A stretch of DNA of 64,000 nt from Archegozetes longisetosus (lineage: Eukaryota > Arthropoda > Arachnida > Sarcoptiformes > Trhypochthoniidae), in the NCBI GenBank assembly GCA_018873245.2, contig JAEMBT020000004.1, forward strand, positions 7,419,073-7,483,072, written 5' to 3'. Position 1 is the stretch's first letter. Every line of letters begins with the position of its first letter. Positions 39,301-61,098 of this stretch are shown here, in pieces. The translations under genes and the position numbers were made by a program. The notes beneath the pieces were generated by a model. It was not told where the DNA came from and did not search any database. It was given only the letters and a program-made list of their open reading frames with translations.

Positions 39301-39710
39301 CGAGATCTGCCTCTACTATGGGTTTGACTAGTAGTTCAAGTTCTCACAACTCAAACCAAATGGTTGGTTCTAATTGTCAATCAAGTACTGGATTAACACC
39401 AATGAGAACTACAATAGAAGAATCGTCACAAAACATGACTCAGTCGAGCGATTCTCCTTCAATGACACTCTCAAACTCCTCCAACGGATCAAACGATACG
39501 AATAAACTGAATCTCGACGAACAATTGAAAGAACTGGATTCTCGACTCACGAACAAAGTAAGTTTAACATTATTCAGTCGAAATTTTGCTTAAGTCAGTC
39601 TTAATTTGAATTTTGTGAAACTTTTTGAACTCGTTTAGGACTCGATAATAAGAGCGCTTCGATCCGAAAAAGAACGATATCCGAACCATTACAACAATTG
39701 GAGATTGTAA
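36337..39710 (+). CDS. Angiomotin family protein
   Basis: Nine exons: 36337-36427, 36532-37505, 37937-38081, 38154-38194, 38282-38363, 38425-38570, 38632-38963, 39038-39557 and 39639-39710. They sum to 2403 nt, giving 800 residues in one frame. The N-terminal half is disordered and rich in Ser, Asn and Gln, with an Asn run near 36791-36850. A PPEY motif (residues 257-260) matches the PPxY that lets vertebrate angiomotins bind WW domains of YAP. From about residue 330 the angiomotin coiled coil begins (MEMLAAENAALKTELELYYK) and runs through KLEIDSRRLQEQNRYLKDQL and RTHLEKEIETLKKQQQ to KDMESKLAEKEAMIKVLRQH. The C-terminus is SEKERYPNHYNNWRL. Angiomotins scaffold tight junctions and restrain YAP/Yorkie in Hippo signalling. 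The first exon is mostly Asn codons and is the least certain part. Confidence 0.9.
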
Positions 39711-39729
39711 TCATTTGACGCTTTATTGC

Positions 39730-39735
39730 AATAAA
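39730..39735 (+). terminator. Polyadenylation signal of angiomotin
   Basis: AATAAA lies 20 bases after the angiomotin stop codon. A second AATAAA at 39972-39977 is better spaced for a 3' UTR and may be the one used. Confidence 0.4.
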
Positions 39736-42652
39736 ATCGAAAACTTCGAACTTTATAATTAGTGCCTCAATTTCTAATGTGTTTTATTGTAAAGATGTGT
39801 TGTATGTATGCGGGCATACATTCGATTATGTATTTTAAGATATATTTAAAGCAAATATCGCTTCTATTGTAAACTCATTTTAAATTAAATGTGTGCCAAT
39901 ACTTTGTTTATAACATTATTCTTCTATTATAATGTTAAAAATGTATAATTAGTCTATAATATTAATATAGCAATAAAAGGTGTTATTTATAAAAAGATTT
40001 CTACTCATTTTACTGTATATTCACCTTCATATCGAATATCAGTAAAGATTGAATTGAAAGCAATCATTTTCAACAATATTGTAATTAACTGAGCTCTACC
40101 TAAGATGAAATACAACTGTTAAAGAGATTCGTAAACTTCAAGGTCTTCAAAATGACGGTTTAACTGTTATGAAATCTAAATAACGTTATGATTAGTAGAA
40201 CTTCAATTCTTTACTTAATATTTTTGAATACTTCTCAATTTTACTCAACTTTGAATAAGTTAATGTAAAAGTGTTGCAGAGATTCAACAATAGTTTGAAT
40301 GTAATTACTTATTAAGAATAGCTTATTTCTTAAGTTAATGATGCTTCAAACAGATTTAATTGAAAAAGTGAAGCTAAATTGCATTGATTTTTATTCTAGT
40401 CTTTTCTAATAGTAAATAGTAAATATTATCTCGAATATATAAATGTAATCCATTGGTCATCCCATTAGAAGCGTGACAGCACGATAACAATAAAATTAAG
40501 TGATTTTGAATTAAATTTAGATTTGAAAGGTCTTTAACTTTTGAGACAGACATTCGTTAATAAGTAGCTTCATGAATAAGAAATACTTTTTTGTGTTACT
40601 TTATTCAAAATCAAAATAAAACCGTAAAGTATTCGAAATATTAAGTAAAGAATCGAGGTTTTACTAATTATAATGTTCAGATCTCACCAAAATTCAACTT
40701 TCAATTTTAGTACATCTGGTCTCAAATATAGATCAATTGATTTAAGTTAATAGAATAATCTAGACGTTCAGTAAAGTATTGGAAAGATGTGACGAAATCA
40801 AAATGTTTAGTAAATAAGTGCTTTGAAATTTTCGAAATTTGCATATCAGTATGCAATCAAAAACCACATAAACCCACAATTATTTCAATGAATAAAATAA
40901 AGAGCAAAACTTTTTCAAATAGGTTATTCCTATGAAAGGCTTCAACTTTTTAAGACTTATTAATTAAATAGCCACGTTAATGTTAAACAAACCTTTCATT
41001 GTAACTAATTTGGTAAAAAAGTTAGAAAATTTGAAGTTTCTCAAGGCAAATGTTTCTTCTTTTTGGAGACCGTTTAAAAGTTTTGAAAATAGATAAAATG
41101 CGCTTCATTCACATTGAAACATGTTTCACTTCAAGTTGAATCGAGAGATTGCGTTAATAATGAAAATGTTTGTGTTTATGCAATAGAGATCAAACCAACT
41201 AATGGTTGAATTTACAAAACAGGGAACTCTCTGTTCGCTACAATAATGCTATATCTCTTTAAGTGGTCGTCAGTAATACCCCAGCTCTGTAATAATAGAG
41301 CTGTTTGTGTAACATATATTTCCAGCAGAAAAACTTGCTTCAAATATATTGGAACAACTTGAGGAGCATATCAAAAATATTTAGAACTTTATGCTAAAGA
41401 GTTGAACCCATTTGAAGACGATAAATATGTACTTTGCTATATATTGTTAATAATCGAGCTAATACCATAATTATAGAAAGTTTGAGTAGTTGTATCACAG
41501 CGTGAGTCAATACAATTATGGGCTATCTGTAGTGGAAATAATACTGTAGATAGCACCTTGTAGCACTGACCCAGTAGTATGTTGAATACTCGATCGTTTT
41601 GGTAGTACTTGAATAGCACGAGTGTTTTCTTAAACCTTTAGAAATGCTCCCAAACCAATGATGGCTTGATTCCAATGTGTAAGGATGTGATGCATCAAAT
41701 GCTATACGACATAAGTTTCTAATTATAGCTTAATTTAGTTGCAAAAGTGATGCACTTTAGTTGAGCATCAGCTCAATATATTGCTGACGATAGGAAACAA
41801 CTATTACTTTGGAATGCATTTTTGTTTGAGTCACTTCAATATTTAGTCGACCATTTCCTATTTAAATCAACCAAATATTCATTTATAAGTTTTGTTTTAG
41901 TTCCAATTATAAAATTTTATTATCTGTTATTTATTTTTTGTTCACTCTGTTTTCTGTATTGAGTTTGAAGCTATTTATTAAACAGAATACATATATTGAC
42001 ATCAATTTGAAAAGTTTGTACTCTTTTCTAAGTTTACATTCACTTTAAATTGATAGAAAAATGATTTATTCAACAACTAAATGATAACTATCTGTGATTT
42101 TGTGATAATTTAATGTCCGCAAAAGTTTTGGTCGTGTGTTATGATATATCTAAATTACATGTTATTAAAATTTATAATATAAAATGTTATTTATTTAAAT
42201 TGTATTAATATTAACCAAAGTTAAGTCTAGTTTAATGACTTAAAATGTATGCGTAGGCGAACTTATCCAACAGGCGTAGGTTTGGAAAGGAGTGATTGAG
42301 TGCCAAATTTGTGATCGCATTGAGGCGTTATCGTAACTTCTCTATTTTATACAAAACTCTATCATACAATACAAGCCTTTCTGGCTCTTACCAAGTATTG
42401 CATATCGTTTTTAGTATAACGCCATTGCCATTAAATGTTTGACAAATGTTAGCAAAGTTTGCTTTAATTTGATTTAGTTTTAAGTTTAGCCGATTGCGAT
42501 TTTCTCATACTTAATATTTTTCTTATAAATAAAATAAAAGTTATTTTGTGTTCAATTTTGTGGCCGTTTTCAGTTTTGAACAGTTCTCAACAATTTTCAA
42601 GTTTGCAACAACTCAATTCAAATATTTATAAAATTGAGTAAAAGTGTCCAAA
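39736..42652. other. Spacer between angiomotin and the NUAK gene
   Basis: About 2.9 kb of AT-rich sequence containing the angiomotin 3' end and the promoter and 5' UTR of the kinase gene. The only frame over 60 codons (41437-41619, minus) has no recognisable feature. Confidence 0.5.
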
Positions 42653-52761
<10,109 letters not shown>

Positions 52762-52951
52762 TATAAATGTTTGGAAAGACTAGTCTTTTATTGCCTTTTA
52801 GTTATCAAAGTATATTAAATCCTCTTTTGAATAGTCCTTTTATAGTAATTTTATTGATATTTTTCAAAAAATTCTGCCAACTGTTTATAATACTTGAAAA
52901 TTGTTATTTGCAATGTCTGGCTTAAGATTATTCCTTTGGCATTTGTTATAA

Positions 52952-52957
52952 AATAAA
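52952..52957 (+). terminator. Polyadenylation signal of the NUAK gene
   Basis: AATAAA lies about 190 bases after the stop codon at 52761, with no closer canonical signal. Confidence 0.4.
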
Positions 52958-54200
52958 TTTCAATTTAACAATATAACTTACTCTTGCCATTCTATTCAAT
53001 CTTTTCACATCAGCTTTCAACTATTTTTCACTATTCGACTCATAAGATCAAGTCTAGAACAATTTAAATTATAACCTCTGGACAAATGTAAGCAAAAATT
53101 GCACTTATGTGAAAAACGAAACCAAATGTTCAAACAATAAGGTTTGCTAAAGATATAAAGCTCTAAAAAACTTGTTCTAAATTTGAGATACGAACAACGT
53201 TTAAGCAAAAGTGAACTTTCGAAATAGCATTGGTGCAGTTAATAATAATTAAGAAAAATTGGTCGCATTAATAAACTGATAATCTGTGGATGTAATGACC
53301 AAACTCGAAATGATTACATAATCTTTTTGAATAAGGTTGAATGCTTGCAAATTTACGAATATTTGCTACTTTAACATTATTTGTTTTCTGTATAACAACT
53401 TCTTAAATCTACTGTCAAATGTTATTCTCATTTCATATGAATCAAATGTGAGACAGCTATGATCGAGCTTTCGCTATAATCAGCTCTTCATTATTAAAAG
53501 CAATATCTTTTAACTGAAATTCTAGATAAATTCAATGTTAATTTCAACTTCAATGAGAACAAGAGGTTTATTCGCACAGTTACTAAAGAGAATTGTTTGA
53601 AAATACTATCAATTCATATATTAATTTTTTGGTATATTTGTTTCTTTAGGCCCTTCTTCGGACTAAATTCAAAAACTTTCGAGTGTTTGCAAAATGAATT
53701 ACACCAAACACGAAAATATAAGTCGGAGTTTCATTGGAATATTTATTTGAAACATTGAAAAATGTTTGATGCAAATAAAACTTTTAATATGAAACACTAG
53801 TATAGGTTGTCTCTTGGTTTCCAAAAAACTTTTGAACTCAATCGATATAAAGCACTTCATAAAGTAGATTGAAAATTCTAAAAATAGTAATAACTAATCA
53901 GATCGAGTTCAGATTTGATTACTTTTCAAATGTAACTCATATTTATATTAAAATAAAGATTTGAGCTGTTATTCTCTAAGAGAAAATGACTTGTTCTCAA
54001 ACTTAAAATAACTTGAGAACATAACTTTTAAGAATTAACTAAACTTCAAAAAGTATTGAAGTTCAAATTTTTACTACAGTATATTTGTTATACAGCATTC
54101 CCAGCAGAAGAAACTAAAGTTCAAATAGAGAGTCAAACTATCTCTTCTGGCCTCAATCATCGGAAGGTCATAAATTATTGAACAATTATAGCATCAAGAT

Positions 54201-54441
54201 TAGCGTTGCCACCTTTTCCACCCATCAAAAGAGGACAACGATCTTGTAATATAATTATGTTAATTTTAACAAATTCTTTAAAAATACCTAGAATATTTTT
54301 GAAATCTATATCACAAATGTAAAACCGAAAAAGCAATCAAATTGTTCATAAAGAGGACTTTTTGTAAAATCGTATACTCGGGGGTATACATATCCGAAAT
54401 CAAGGATAGTCCTTCCCGAAAGAGAATAGGTGGCAACACTA
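54201..54441. mobile_element. Small hAT-like MITE candidate
   Basis: The left end TAGCGTTGCCACCT and the right end read on the other strand, TAGTGTTGCCACCT, form terminal inverted repeats with 13 of 14 matches. Both fit the YARNG start typical of hAT termini. The element is 241 bp with no coding capacity. The flanking octamers (ATCAAGAT and ATTAGAAC) match at only four positions, so a target duplication is not convincing. It is either old or bounded slightly differently. Confidence 0.5.
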
Positions 54442-54880
54442 ATTAGAACTAAAACCTAATCTTTGGAAATAATTTAACAAATAGTTATATCAAAAGTAAA
54501 TGTTTAACTCAAATGTGAATATTTACGCTATCAATAATAATCTCGATTGATTTAGTTTTGATCCTTAAGTCATTAAATTTTTGGTTGTATTGATTAAGAT
54601 AAATTTAATTTGATTATTCAAATAAGATTCAAATTGATGACTTATATGAAATAAACTGGTTTTATTTCAAATAAGTTTTGTTGCTTTTTATTTGTCAAAC
54701 TAATATTTTGGAATATTAATTACTCACTAAATAAAAGCTATGAAGTAATATGAAATTTCATTCAATTTCTTTTTCTTCAATATATTTGATTGGATTGAAA
54801 AATGATGCGAAGTTTTGAAGTTTCATCAGCTTTTATAGTGATTAGAGTAATATTTGAATCATTCAAATAGTTTATGTAAA

Positions 54881-55681
54881 GTCAATAGTAGTGTTGCGAC
54901 TAGTACGAGATACTCGACCCAAACCTAACTAAAAAGTTAATTTCAAAACCAAACCCAACGGAACTCAAAGCTTCAAATTGCGACCCAAACCAAACCAAAC
55001 AAAAAAATAGATACATAGTTCTATTTACCAAAATACATGTAATTTTTAATTAAGCAATATATTTTTTTAACTAAAATAATCTATTCTTTTAATGTTTTAC
55101 AACTAAAGACATAGTGGCCATACGTGGACTCAATTCACATCTTGATCTCGATTGAAGGTTGTTTTTTAATATTAGATTAATTTTATTTTCGATAAAATAA
55201 GGTGTACCTTTAATCAAAATTTGATGATTCTTTAATTTGCTATAATTATAGCAAAATATAAAATTTGTTTTTAGATGTATTTTCAATAACATTAATTTAA
55301 ATGAAATCTACTTTATTGAATATATTTAGTCTAATGAGAATTGAAGTCCTTTATTTTATATTTTCTTCATCTGATATCGATTTGATATATACAGATGAAG
55401 GGTCCGAATTTTTTTACCAAAATAACTTATACTAATGATTGAATTCTATACTTTTTTCATGTGTATGCTTACGGTTTTAAACAACTTTTCAAAATTGAAG
55501 ACTTTTCTATCTGATAAATAAAAAGTAGTTTTTTGGTTTCCAAAAATTCAATAGAATCAAACTGAAAAATTCTCTCTAAATCCAAAACCAAACCAGAACC
55601 AAACAATCTTCTAAACTCAGACCCAAACCCAAACCCAATCAAACTAAAAAAACTGGAACTTATCGCAACATTAGTTAATAG
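54881..55681. mobile_element. Non-autonomous hAT-like element with 8-bp target duplication
   Basis: The element spans 54889-55673 (785 bp). The left end TAGTGTTGCGACTAGT and the reverse-complemented right end TAATGTTGCGATAAGT match at 13 of 16 positions, and both fit the hAT YARNG start. The flanking octamers GTCAATAG (54881-54888) and GTTAATAG (55674-55681) differ at one base, as expected for an 8-bp hAT target site duplication. Inside, both ends carry C-rich tracts of CCCAAACC-like units in the same orientation (about 54915-55005 and 55575-55640). No transposase frame is present, so mobilisation would need an enzyme from elsewhere. Confidence 0.7.
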
Positions 55682-57104
55682 ATTATCTAAAATGCTACCT
55701 GTACTGATTTGAAAATGTACACTTGCTATAAGAGGTATCAATTATCGATAATTCAAAAAGTTTGTAGCACTAGATGAGAATGTGTCCGTCTTCGGATAAG
55801 GAAATTTTCATTATCAAAACTAGAGATCAAAAATCAAACATATCTGAATTTCAATTTTACCGAAAGAATTTTCTGAAACTTTAAAGAGCAAAAAATTAAT
55901 GTCTGATTAACGACCAGAGCTGAAAATATATATATATTCACTGCTATCGATGAGTGATCTGTGAGAAAATTGGCATATGTAAAGTCATGTTAGATTTATA
56001 ATGTTCTGTCGACGGGGTGATTTTTCACTGAGAAGCGACGTTGAACATAAGTGACAGGGTCTCAGTTTTGAACGCATTGGTTAATTTACCTTACATCAAA
56101 GATCAGATATATGTAACCTCAAAACTTACTGCTAGATTTTCAAGATGCTCGATCTGGATGCTCGAAATTTTCATCAAAGTAATTATTTCGAAAAAAAAAT
56201 TCAAAGAATAGAAGGATATTAGAAGATGTAGTTTAACTAAAGAAAATCATAAACAGTATTGTTAGTAGTAGCATGAAGGATAATGTTATCGAGATACACA
56301 TAAAGCTTGATGATTTTGAATTTTTCGATGTAAAAGAATAAGAAAATCCACCTATTTGAAGTGCATACTTAAAGCAGTGGAGACTGAAAGTAACTACTAC
56401 AATTCAGTGCTTGTAAAAGTCACCAAAATCAATAAAGGTAAAAAGAAATCAATCTGACAATATTTGGTTTTAATAAAAAACGGAGTATTAATCAAAATAA
56501 TGATCAAACAAGTGTTAATGATTAGCTCAAGAAAACATAAGTACGACATGTTTTAAAAGTTCTAGAAATTTGCTCATAATAAACAATATTCCTAGGACTT
56601 TCCAAATATCCCTTATAGTTCGATCATTTACCTAACTCAATGTGACAAGTGCAAACAATCATATGAACTATTCATTACAAACTAATTATAGCAATACACC
56701 ACAATTTAATTGCAATTCTAACTTTAATGATAATGTTATCGATATATCAATTGATAAATTTGGTTCTCTCTCACAACTAATTATTACTTTTACAAGGATA
56801 ACGTAAAAAATGATTTGAGATCTTTTAATAAGGATTGGTATAATAATTAGTTTCGGTTGAAGTTCTCGATTAGTAAAGACAGTGTACTTGTTTGTCGTCA
56901 TTCAATACTAAGAATCGGGAGAAACATTTTACAGAAATTGAATTTAAAGATTGGAAACGCGCCCGAGAAAAAATCAAAGGTGTCACTGAACATGAAAACA
57001 CAGAAACTCAGAATTCCTAATTCAAATTGCAAAAAATCATTGTAATAGAAAAATAACTCTGTTACAAATTTTGATATAATTAGATTCGTTTATGAAAAAA
57101 TAGG

Positions 57105-57146
57105 TTTTTGGCCCCCAACCCAAAATCCTGGTTACGGTAGTGCTTA
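57105..57146 (-). repeat. Possible transposon terminus, copy 1
   Basis: On the minus strand this reads CACTACCGTAACCAGGATTT then GGGTTGGGGG. It resembles the segment near 61889-61926 and a common class of transposon end with a GTAGCCAGG core. No partner inverted end was found nearby. Confidence 0.3.
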
Positions 57147-57464
57147 CTGTAGATAAGTGAGATTTAACCGTTAATAAGAGAAGATTGTGTGCTTTAGTAT
57201 GCAATCTGTAGTTTTTTGCAAAATACGTTCACATTTTAGTCAGATTAAGCTTAGGTCAAAGCAGATAAAAACAGATCAAACTAAACTATAAAGTGATATT
57301 GGTTAGTATGATTTGTAACAATACTATCCATTTCATACTAAATTCACGTTCTGCAACGATGAAAACCCACGTTCATAGTTAGGTCCAAATTTGGAAGCGT
57401 TTGAACAGTCAAATAATTGAGCAAAAATTATAAATCAATCATTTAATAGTTTTTGTTGACTTTT

Positions 57465-59088
57465 ATGACTAACCACTTAATAATGTCTGCACTAAATCAA
57501 GAAGCGAACAAAGAGATGGTGGAGATTGATTCTGACTCTGACGTGGATATGTCTGTATTTACTGACGACAATGAAGAGTTGAACAAACCAAAAGCAAATC
57601 AAGAATTTGCTTACGTAGTACTAAGCATTGAACAGATCGTAAAACAAATGCAAGATTGTATAGAACAGGTTAAGGCAGTTATACAGTTACCGTCGGCTAT
57701 TATCAGGACTTTGCTCAAACACTTCAAATGGGATACATACAAGTTATTGGAACAGCTTTTCGACAATAATCAAGAAGAACTGTTCAAAGATATTGGTATT
57801 GTTTGGCCTAATGTGAACTCAAGTGAAAGCACTGTAAGCGAAAGACGCAAAACTGATAAAAGTAGTGAAATAGTCGACTGCAATATATGTTACACTGCAG
57901 TCCACTTAAAAGGAATGTTTGGTTTAGATTGCGGTCATCTGTACTGTAAGAACTGCTGGAATCAATACCTGAACACTAAGATCATGTTGGAAGGAAATGT
58001 GAATACAATCACTTGTGCAGGAACTGACTGTAATGTAATAGTAGATGACGAACAAGTCCTACAACTTCTAGACGAGGTATCAGTTAAGGCCAAATATCAG
58101 AGATTGACCACCAACTCATTTGTAGAAAGTAATCGACTTCTTCGCTGGTGTCCGAAGCCTGATTGTATGCATGCGTTCAGTGTAAAGTTCAGTGATGCAC
58201 ATCGCGTGGTCTGTGTTTGTGGGGCACAGATCTGCTTCGCATGCGGCCAAAGAAATCACGAGCCTATCGAATGCGATCTACTTCAAGAGTGGAACAGACA
58301 GTGTGCTGGAAATAACAGTCAGCAAATTGATGGTAAAACTGCCAATTGGATCATAACCAACACTAAAGAGTGTCCCAAATGTCATACTAGTATTGAGAAA
58401 AACGGTGGATGTAATCATATGTCAGTTGATAGATCTAATTATAAGTTTGTATTAGATTTTAATAAGCTATGAACTTATTCTTGTGTCTAGGACTTGTAGA
58501 AGTATTAAATGTAAGTACGAATTCTGTTGGGTATGTCTTGAGTCGTGGAATACTCATGGAACCAGGTATTACAACTGCAATCTCTACAATGAAAGTAAGG
58601 TCAAACAAATGAAGGACAATCAAAGCGATCGAAGAAAAGCTCTCGAAAGGTTCATTTTTTATTGGACTCGCTTCATGAATCATAAACAGAGCTTCAAGTT
58701 CGAGAACAAACTTCACTCCGCTGTCAAAACTAAAATGATTCAAATGCAGGACAAGTTTCAAATGGCATGGATTGAAGTCCAGTTCATGGAACAGGCAGTT
58801 GATGTTCTCTGCAGTTGTCGACAGACCCTTATGTATACTTATGTATTCGCTTATTATAATCAAAATACACAACAACTCAATATATTTGAAGACAATCAGA
58901 AAGACCTGCAAAGAGCTGTCGAAATATTGTCTGAATACTTGGAACAAGAAATCTATAGAGAAGGAGATCCAGACATCCAGGCAAAAGTCTTGCACTTAAG
59001 TAATTATTGCCAAACCAGAAGAAAAGTGTTAGTCGATCACATCTTAGAAGGCAACGAAAAGGAGTGGTGGAAATATCATTTTAATTAA
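57465..59088 (+). CDS. ari-1: Ariadne-1 (ARIH1-type) RBR E3 ubiquitin ligase
   Basis: Two exons, 57465-58420 and 58491-59088, separated by a 70-nt intron with donor CATAT|GTCAGT. They give 517 residues. The ATG at 57465 is the first in frame; the ATG at 57483 is an equally possible start. After an acidic N-terminus (DSDSDVDMSVFTDD) and a UBA-like region, RING1 starts near residue 139 (CNICYTAVHLKGMFGLDCGH), then IBR (WCPKPDCMHAF, CVCGAQICFACGQ), then the Rcat domain (CPKCHTSIEKNGGCNHMTC) with catalytic Cys316. The Ariadne domain follows (FYWTRFMNHKQSFKFENKL) and the end is EGNEKEWWKYHFN. Ariadne-1 takes ubiquitin from UBCH7-type E2 enzymes onto its active cysteine and works with neddylated cullin-RING ligases. 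All zinc ligands I checked are intact. Confidence 0.95.
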
Positions 59089-59769
59089 ATCACTAAAAAC
59101 GAACTATTTATCAGTTTGTTTCTTCATATGGTTTCTATTTTCTAGTTCATAATTGTTTGTTAATTAAAACTTGAAATTGGAGTAGTGAAAAAATGAATCT
59201 TCTATCAATTACATTAAGTTTGTAATTATGTAATAAATGTTTCTTTTGTTCCTATCAAATAAGTTTAAGTTTTACAAAATTGATTTCTTTTCTGCTTGAT
59301 ACTTAAAACTTTTTAATTATGAAGTGTTTTGAGTTCTCTAAACAATCTCACTCGAGAGTTCGAATTTCTCTTTCAAGTCATTCAAATAGGTTGATAAAGA
59401 AGTGATAAAAAATAAATTACTTTAAAGAGAATGCTGAAACCATTGATTTTGTTGAACCTTCAGGAATAACTGGTGGAAAGCTTCTTAGTTGCAAAGATCG
59501 ACAGTTTCAGCAGATCAACAGATCATCAACAATCAAGCAGTTTCTGTTTCTGCCAATAGACCATAAGAATTCGTAGCCCGGAATCAATTATTGAATAGGT
59601 TTATTGATTGCCAGAGTGAGATTATGAAAAAATAAAATTACTACTTGTTAAAGACCATGAAAGTACCCTATTTTAACGACTATCTAAGAAAAAAGTTGAA
59701 GTTTTGAAAATTTTAGTTATGCGGGCAATGTTTGGGGTGCGGGTTATATATCAAACTTTAAAAATATAT
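59089..59769. other. Spacer after ariadne-1
   Basis: About 680 bases. AATAAA at 59232-59237 is the likely poly(A) signal of ariadne-1. At 59707-59727 lies the first copy of a direct repeat (GAAAATTTTAGTTATGCGGG), whose second copy is at about 59998-60018. I see nothing else. Confidence 0.5.
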
Positions 59770-59925
59770 TCAAAACTGTTCGCCCGGTTCAATATAGAAT
59801 GCTTCAAGTATGCGGCTATACTGCTCTAGAGTAGAATCCAATTGTTGATCTTCGCTACTATCTTCGGAATCACTATTGACACATTTTATAAACACGTATG
59901 AGCACATTGGTAGTTTGAAAAGGAC
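59770..59925 (-). CDS. Orphan terminal coding exon, unrecognised
   Basis: A minus-strand exon opens at a clear acceptor (CATGCACAG|GTC) and reads 51 codons to a TGA: VLFKLPMCSYVFIKCV, an acidic Ser-rich stretch (NSDSEDSSEDQQLD), then STLEQYSRILEAFYIEPGEQF. The composition and GC content are clearly coding-like. The frame also stays open upstream for twelve codons (starting PALRILSALHAQ) to another possible acceptor, TATAG|CC. No upstream exon with a matching donor fits in the 400 bases before NDUFAF2, which is divergent. It could be the last exon of a small gene whose start I cannot place, or a fragment carried by the repeat that brackets it. I do not recognise the family. Confidence 0.4.
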   Translation of the reverse strand, partial: VLFKLPMCSYVFIKCVNSDSEDSSEDQQLDSTLEQYSRILEAFYIEPGEQF

Positions 59926-59997
59926 CTGTGCATGAAGTGCGGACAATATACGAAGCGCAGGCTATACATATGAATTTTTTTCATAAGTTTAATCTCT

Positions 59998-60018
59998 GAA
60001 AATTTTAGCTGTGCGGGT
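59998..60018. repeat. Direct repeat flanking the orphan exon, copy 2
   Basis: GAAAATTTTAGCTGTGCGGG here matches GAAAATTTTAGTTATGCGGG at 59707-59727 at 18 of 20 positions, in the same orientation, about 290 bases apart. The two copies bracket the orphan minus-strand exon at 59770-59925. Confidence 0.6.
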
Positions 60019-60339
60019 TGTGTGGCAAAATTTTAGTCGTGAAAATAGGGTAGTTTTGTCAAACTGAATTTCATAGTTGGCGCCAAACATCTTATAAGAG
60101 GCATCTATTTATAAGTGACATCAAAAAACAAAGTTATTTATTTCAAATACAATTCTGTGTTTAATCGAACTTTTAGTTATATTCGGATTGTTTGTCAACT
60201 AAAGTTTGTCTCAAATTAATATTGAATTAAATATATGCTCAATTAAAGTCTGTCATATTTTATAACTTAAGAATTGAATCGATTTAACGTTGATTTGTAT
60301 AATGACGTTCTAATAGTAAATGACTGAATCGCGTCAAAG

Positions 60340-60906
60340 ATGTCAATGAGAGGAAGAAGTTCTTTATATATAATCGTACATCGATTCGTCGAATCCCTTA
60401 AACCTAAAAACTTAACTCGAAAACCTAAATATGTAGGAAATGACTATTTGGGCAATAGTTATTACGAAATAGAAGCAGGTTTTAGTTCGCAACTTGTTCA
60501 CTTTATTTCATTATATCTAACCATTTATTTTCTGACAGATCCTTCTCGTGGCAAAAGAACTCCTGTTCGATCGTTTAAACCTAGGACTGAAGAACAATGG
60601 GATCAACCTTTGCCCCCGGAGTGGAATGGTATCAATTGATTCATATCTAATATTGATTTCAACTGAATTCATGTCTAATAAAACTATCATTTGATTTGTT
60701 GATTCACAGCATGGCTCAGATTAAGGCGAGTCGAACCGCCAACTAATGAAGAAATCGAGTATAATTTAGCGATTGAGGCCATGAAGAAAAGAAATGACAT
60801 CAAAACTGAAAGCATTGAACCGAGAAAGCATTCGTTCTCTACTTTTCCAACTTATAAAGAATACGAAGAAGAACCAGGCTTCAGGTCGTCAGAAAGATCG
60901 AAATAA
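60340..60906 (+). CDS. NDUFAF2: NDUFAF2 (mimitin, B17.2L), complex I assembly factor
   Basis: Three exons, 60340-60478, 60539-60628 and 60710-60906, sum to 426 nt, giving 141 residues. The family pattern is present: YVGNDYLGNSYYEIEA matches the DxxGNxYYE signature shared with NDUFA12. It is followed by a basic segment, then EEQWDQPLPPEWNAWLRLRR and PPTNEEIEYN. The protein is an NDUFA12 paralogue that binds a late intermediate of respiratory complex I in the mitochondrial matrix and is released before completion. The introns are 60 and 81 nt. The ATG at 60340 is used; the next in-frame ATG at 60346 is equally possible. AATAAA at 60928-60933 is a likely poly(A) signal. The gene converges on SMIM15. 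Confidence 0.88.
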
Positions 60907-60927
60907 ATAAGATTTTATTTAAACTTG

Positions 60928-60933
60928 AATAAA
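60928..60933 (+). terminator. Polyadenylation signal of NDUFAF2
   Basis: AATAAA starts 22 bases after the NDUFAF2 stop codon. It lies in the 190-base convergent gap before the SMIM15 stop codon at 61099. Confidence 0.4.
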
Positions 60934-61098
60934 AAAAGATTGTTATTAATAGTTATTTGAAGTGAAACAACTTATAAATATAGTAATCCAACTAAATATT
61001 AATATAAGAAATGGAATAATTAAGTAATACAATTGTTATAAATTGTTTGAAGATTTTTAGTAAAATGGATTGAATCTAGTTCAATTATACAAATAGGT

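Larger units (their letters stand above)
52958..57464. other. Spacer with transposon remnants
   Basis: About 4.5 kb between the NUAK gene and ariadne-1. It contains two candidate hAT-like elements (54201-54441 and 54889-55673) and a possible transposon terminus at about 57105-57145. Open frames at 53017-53208, 55089-55292, 55469-55741 and 56686-56901 are AT-driven, and two of them lie inside the larger element. I see no gene. Confidence 0.55.

Noticed and set aside
55469..55741. 90-codon minus-strand frame
   Set aside because: Mostly inside the hAT-like element and generated by its C-rich tracts; it does not resemble a transposase.
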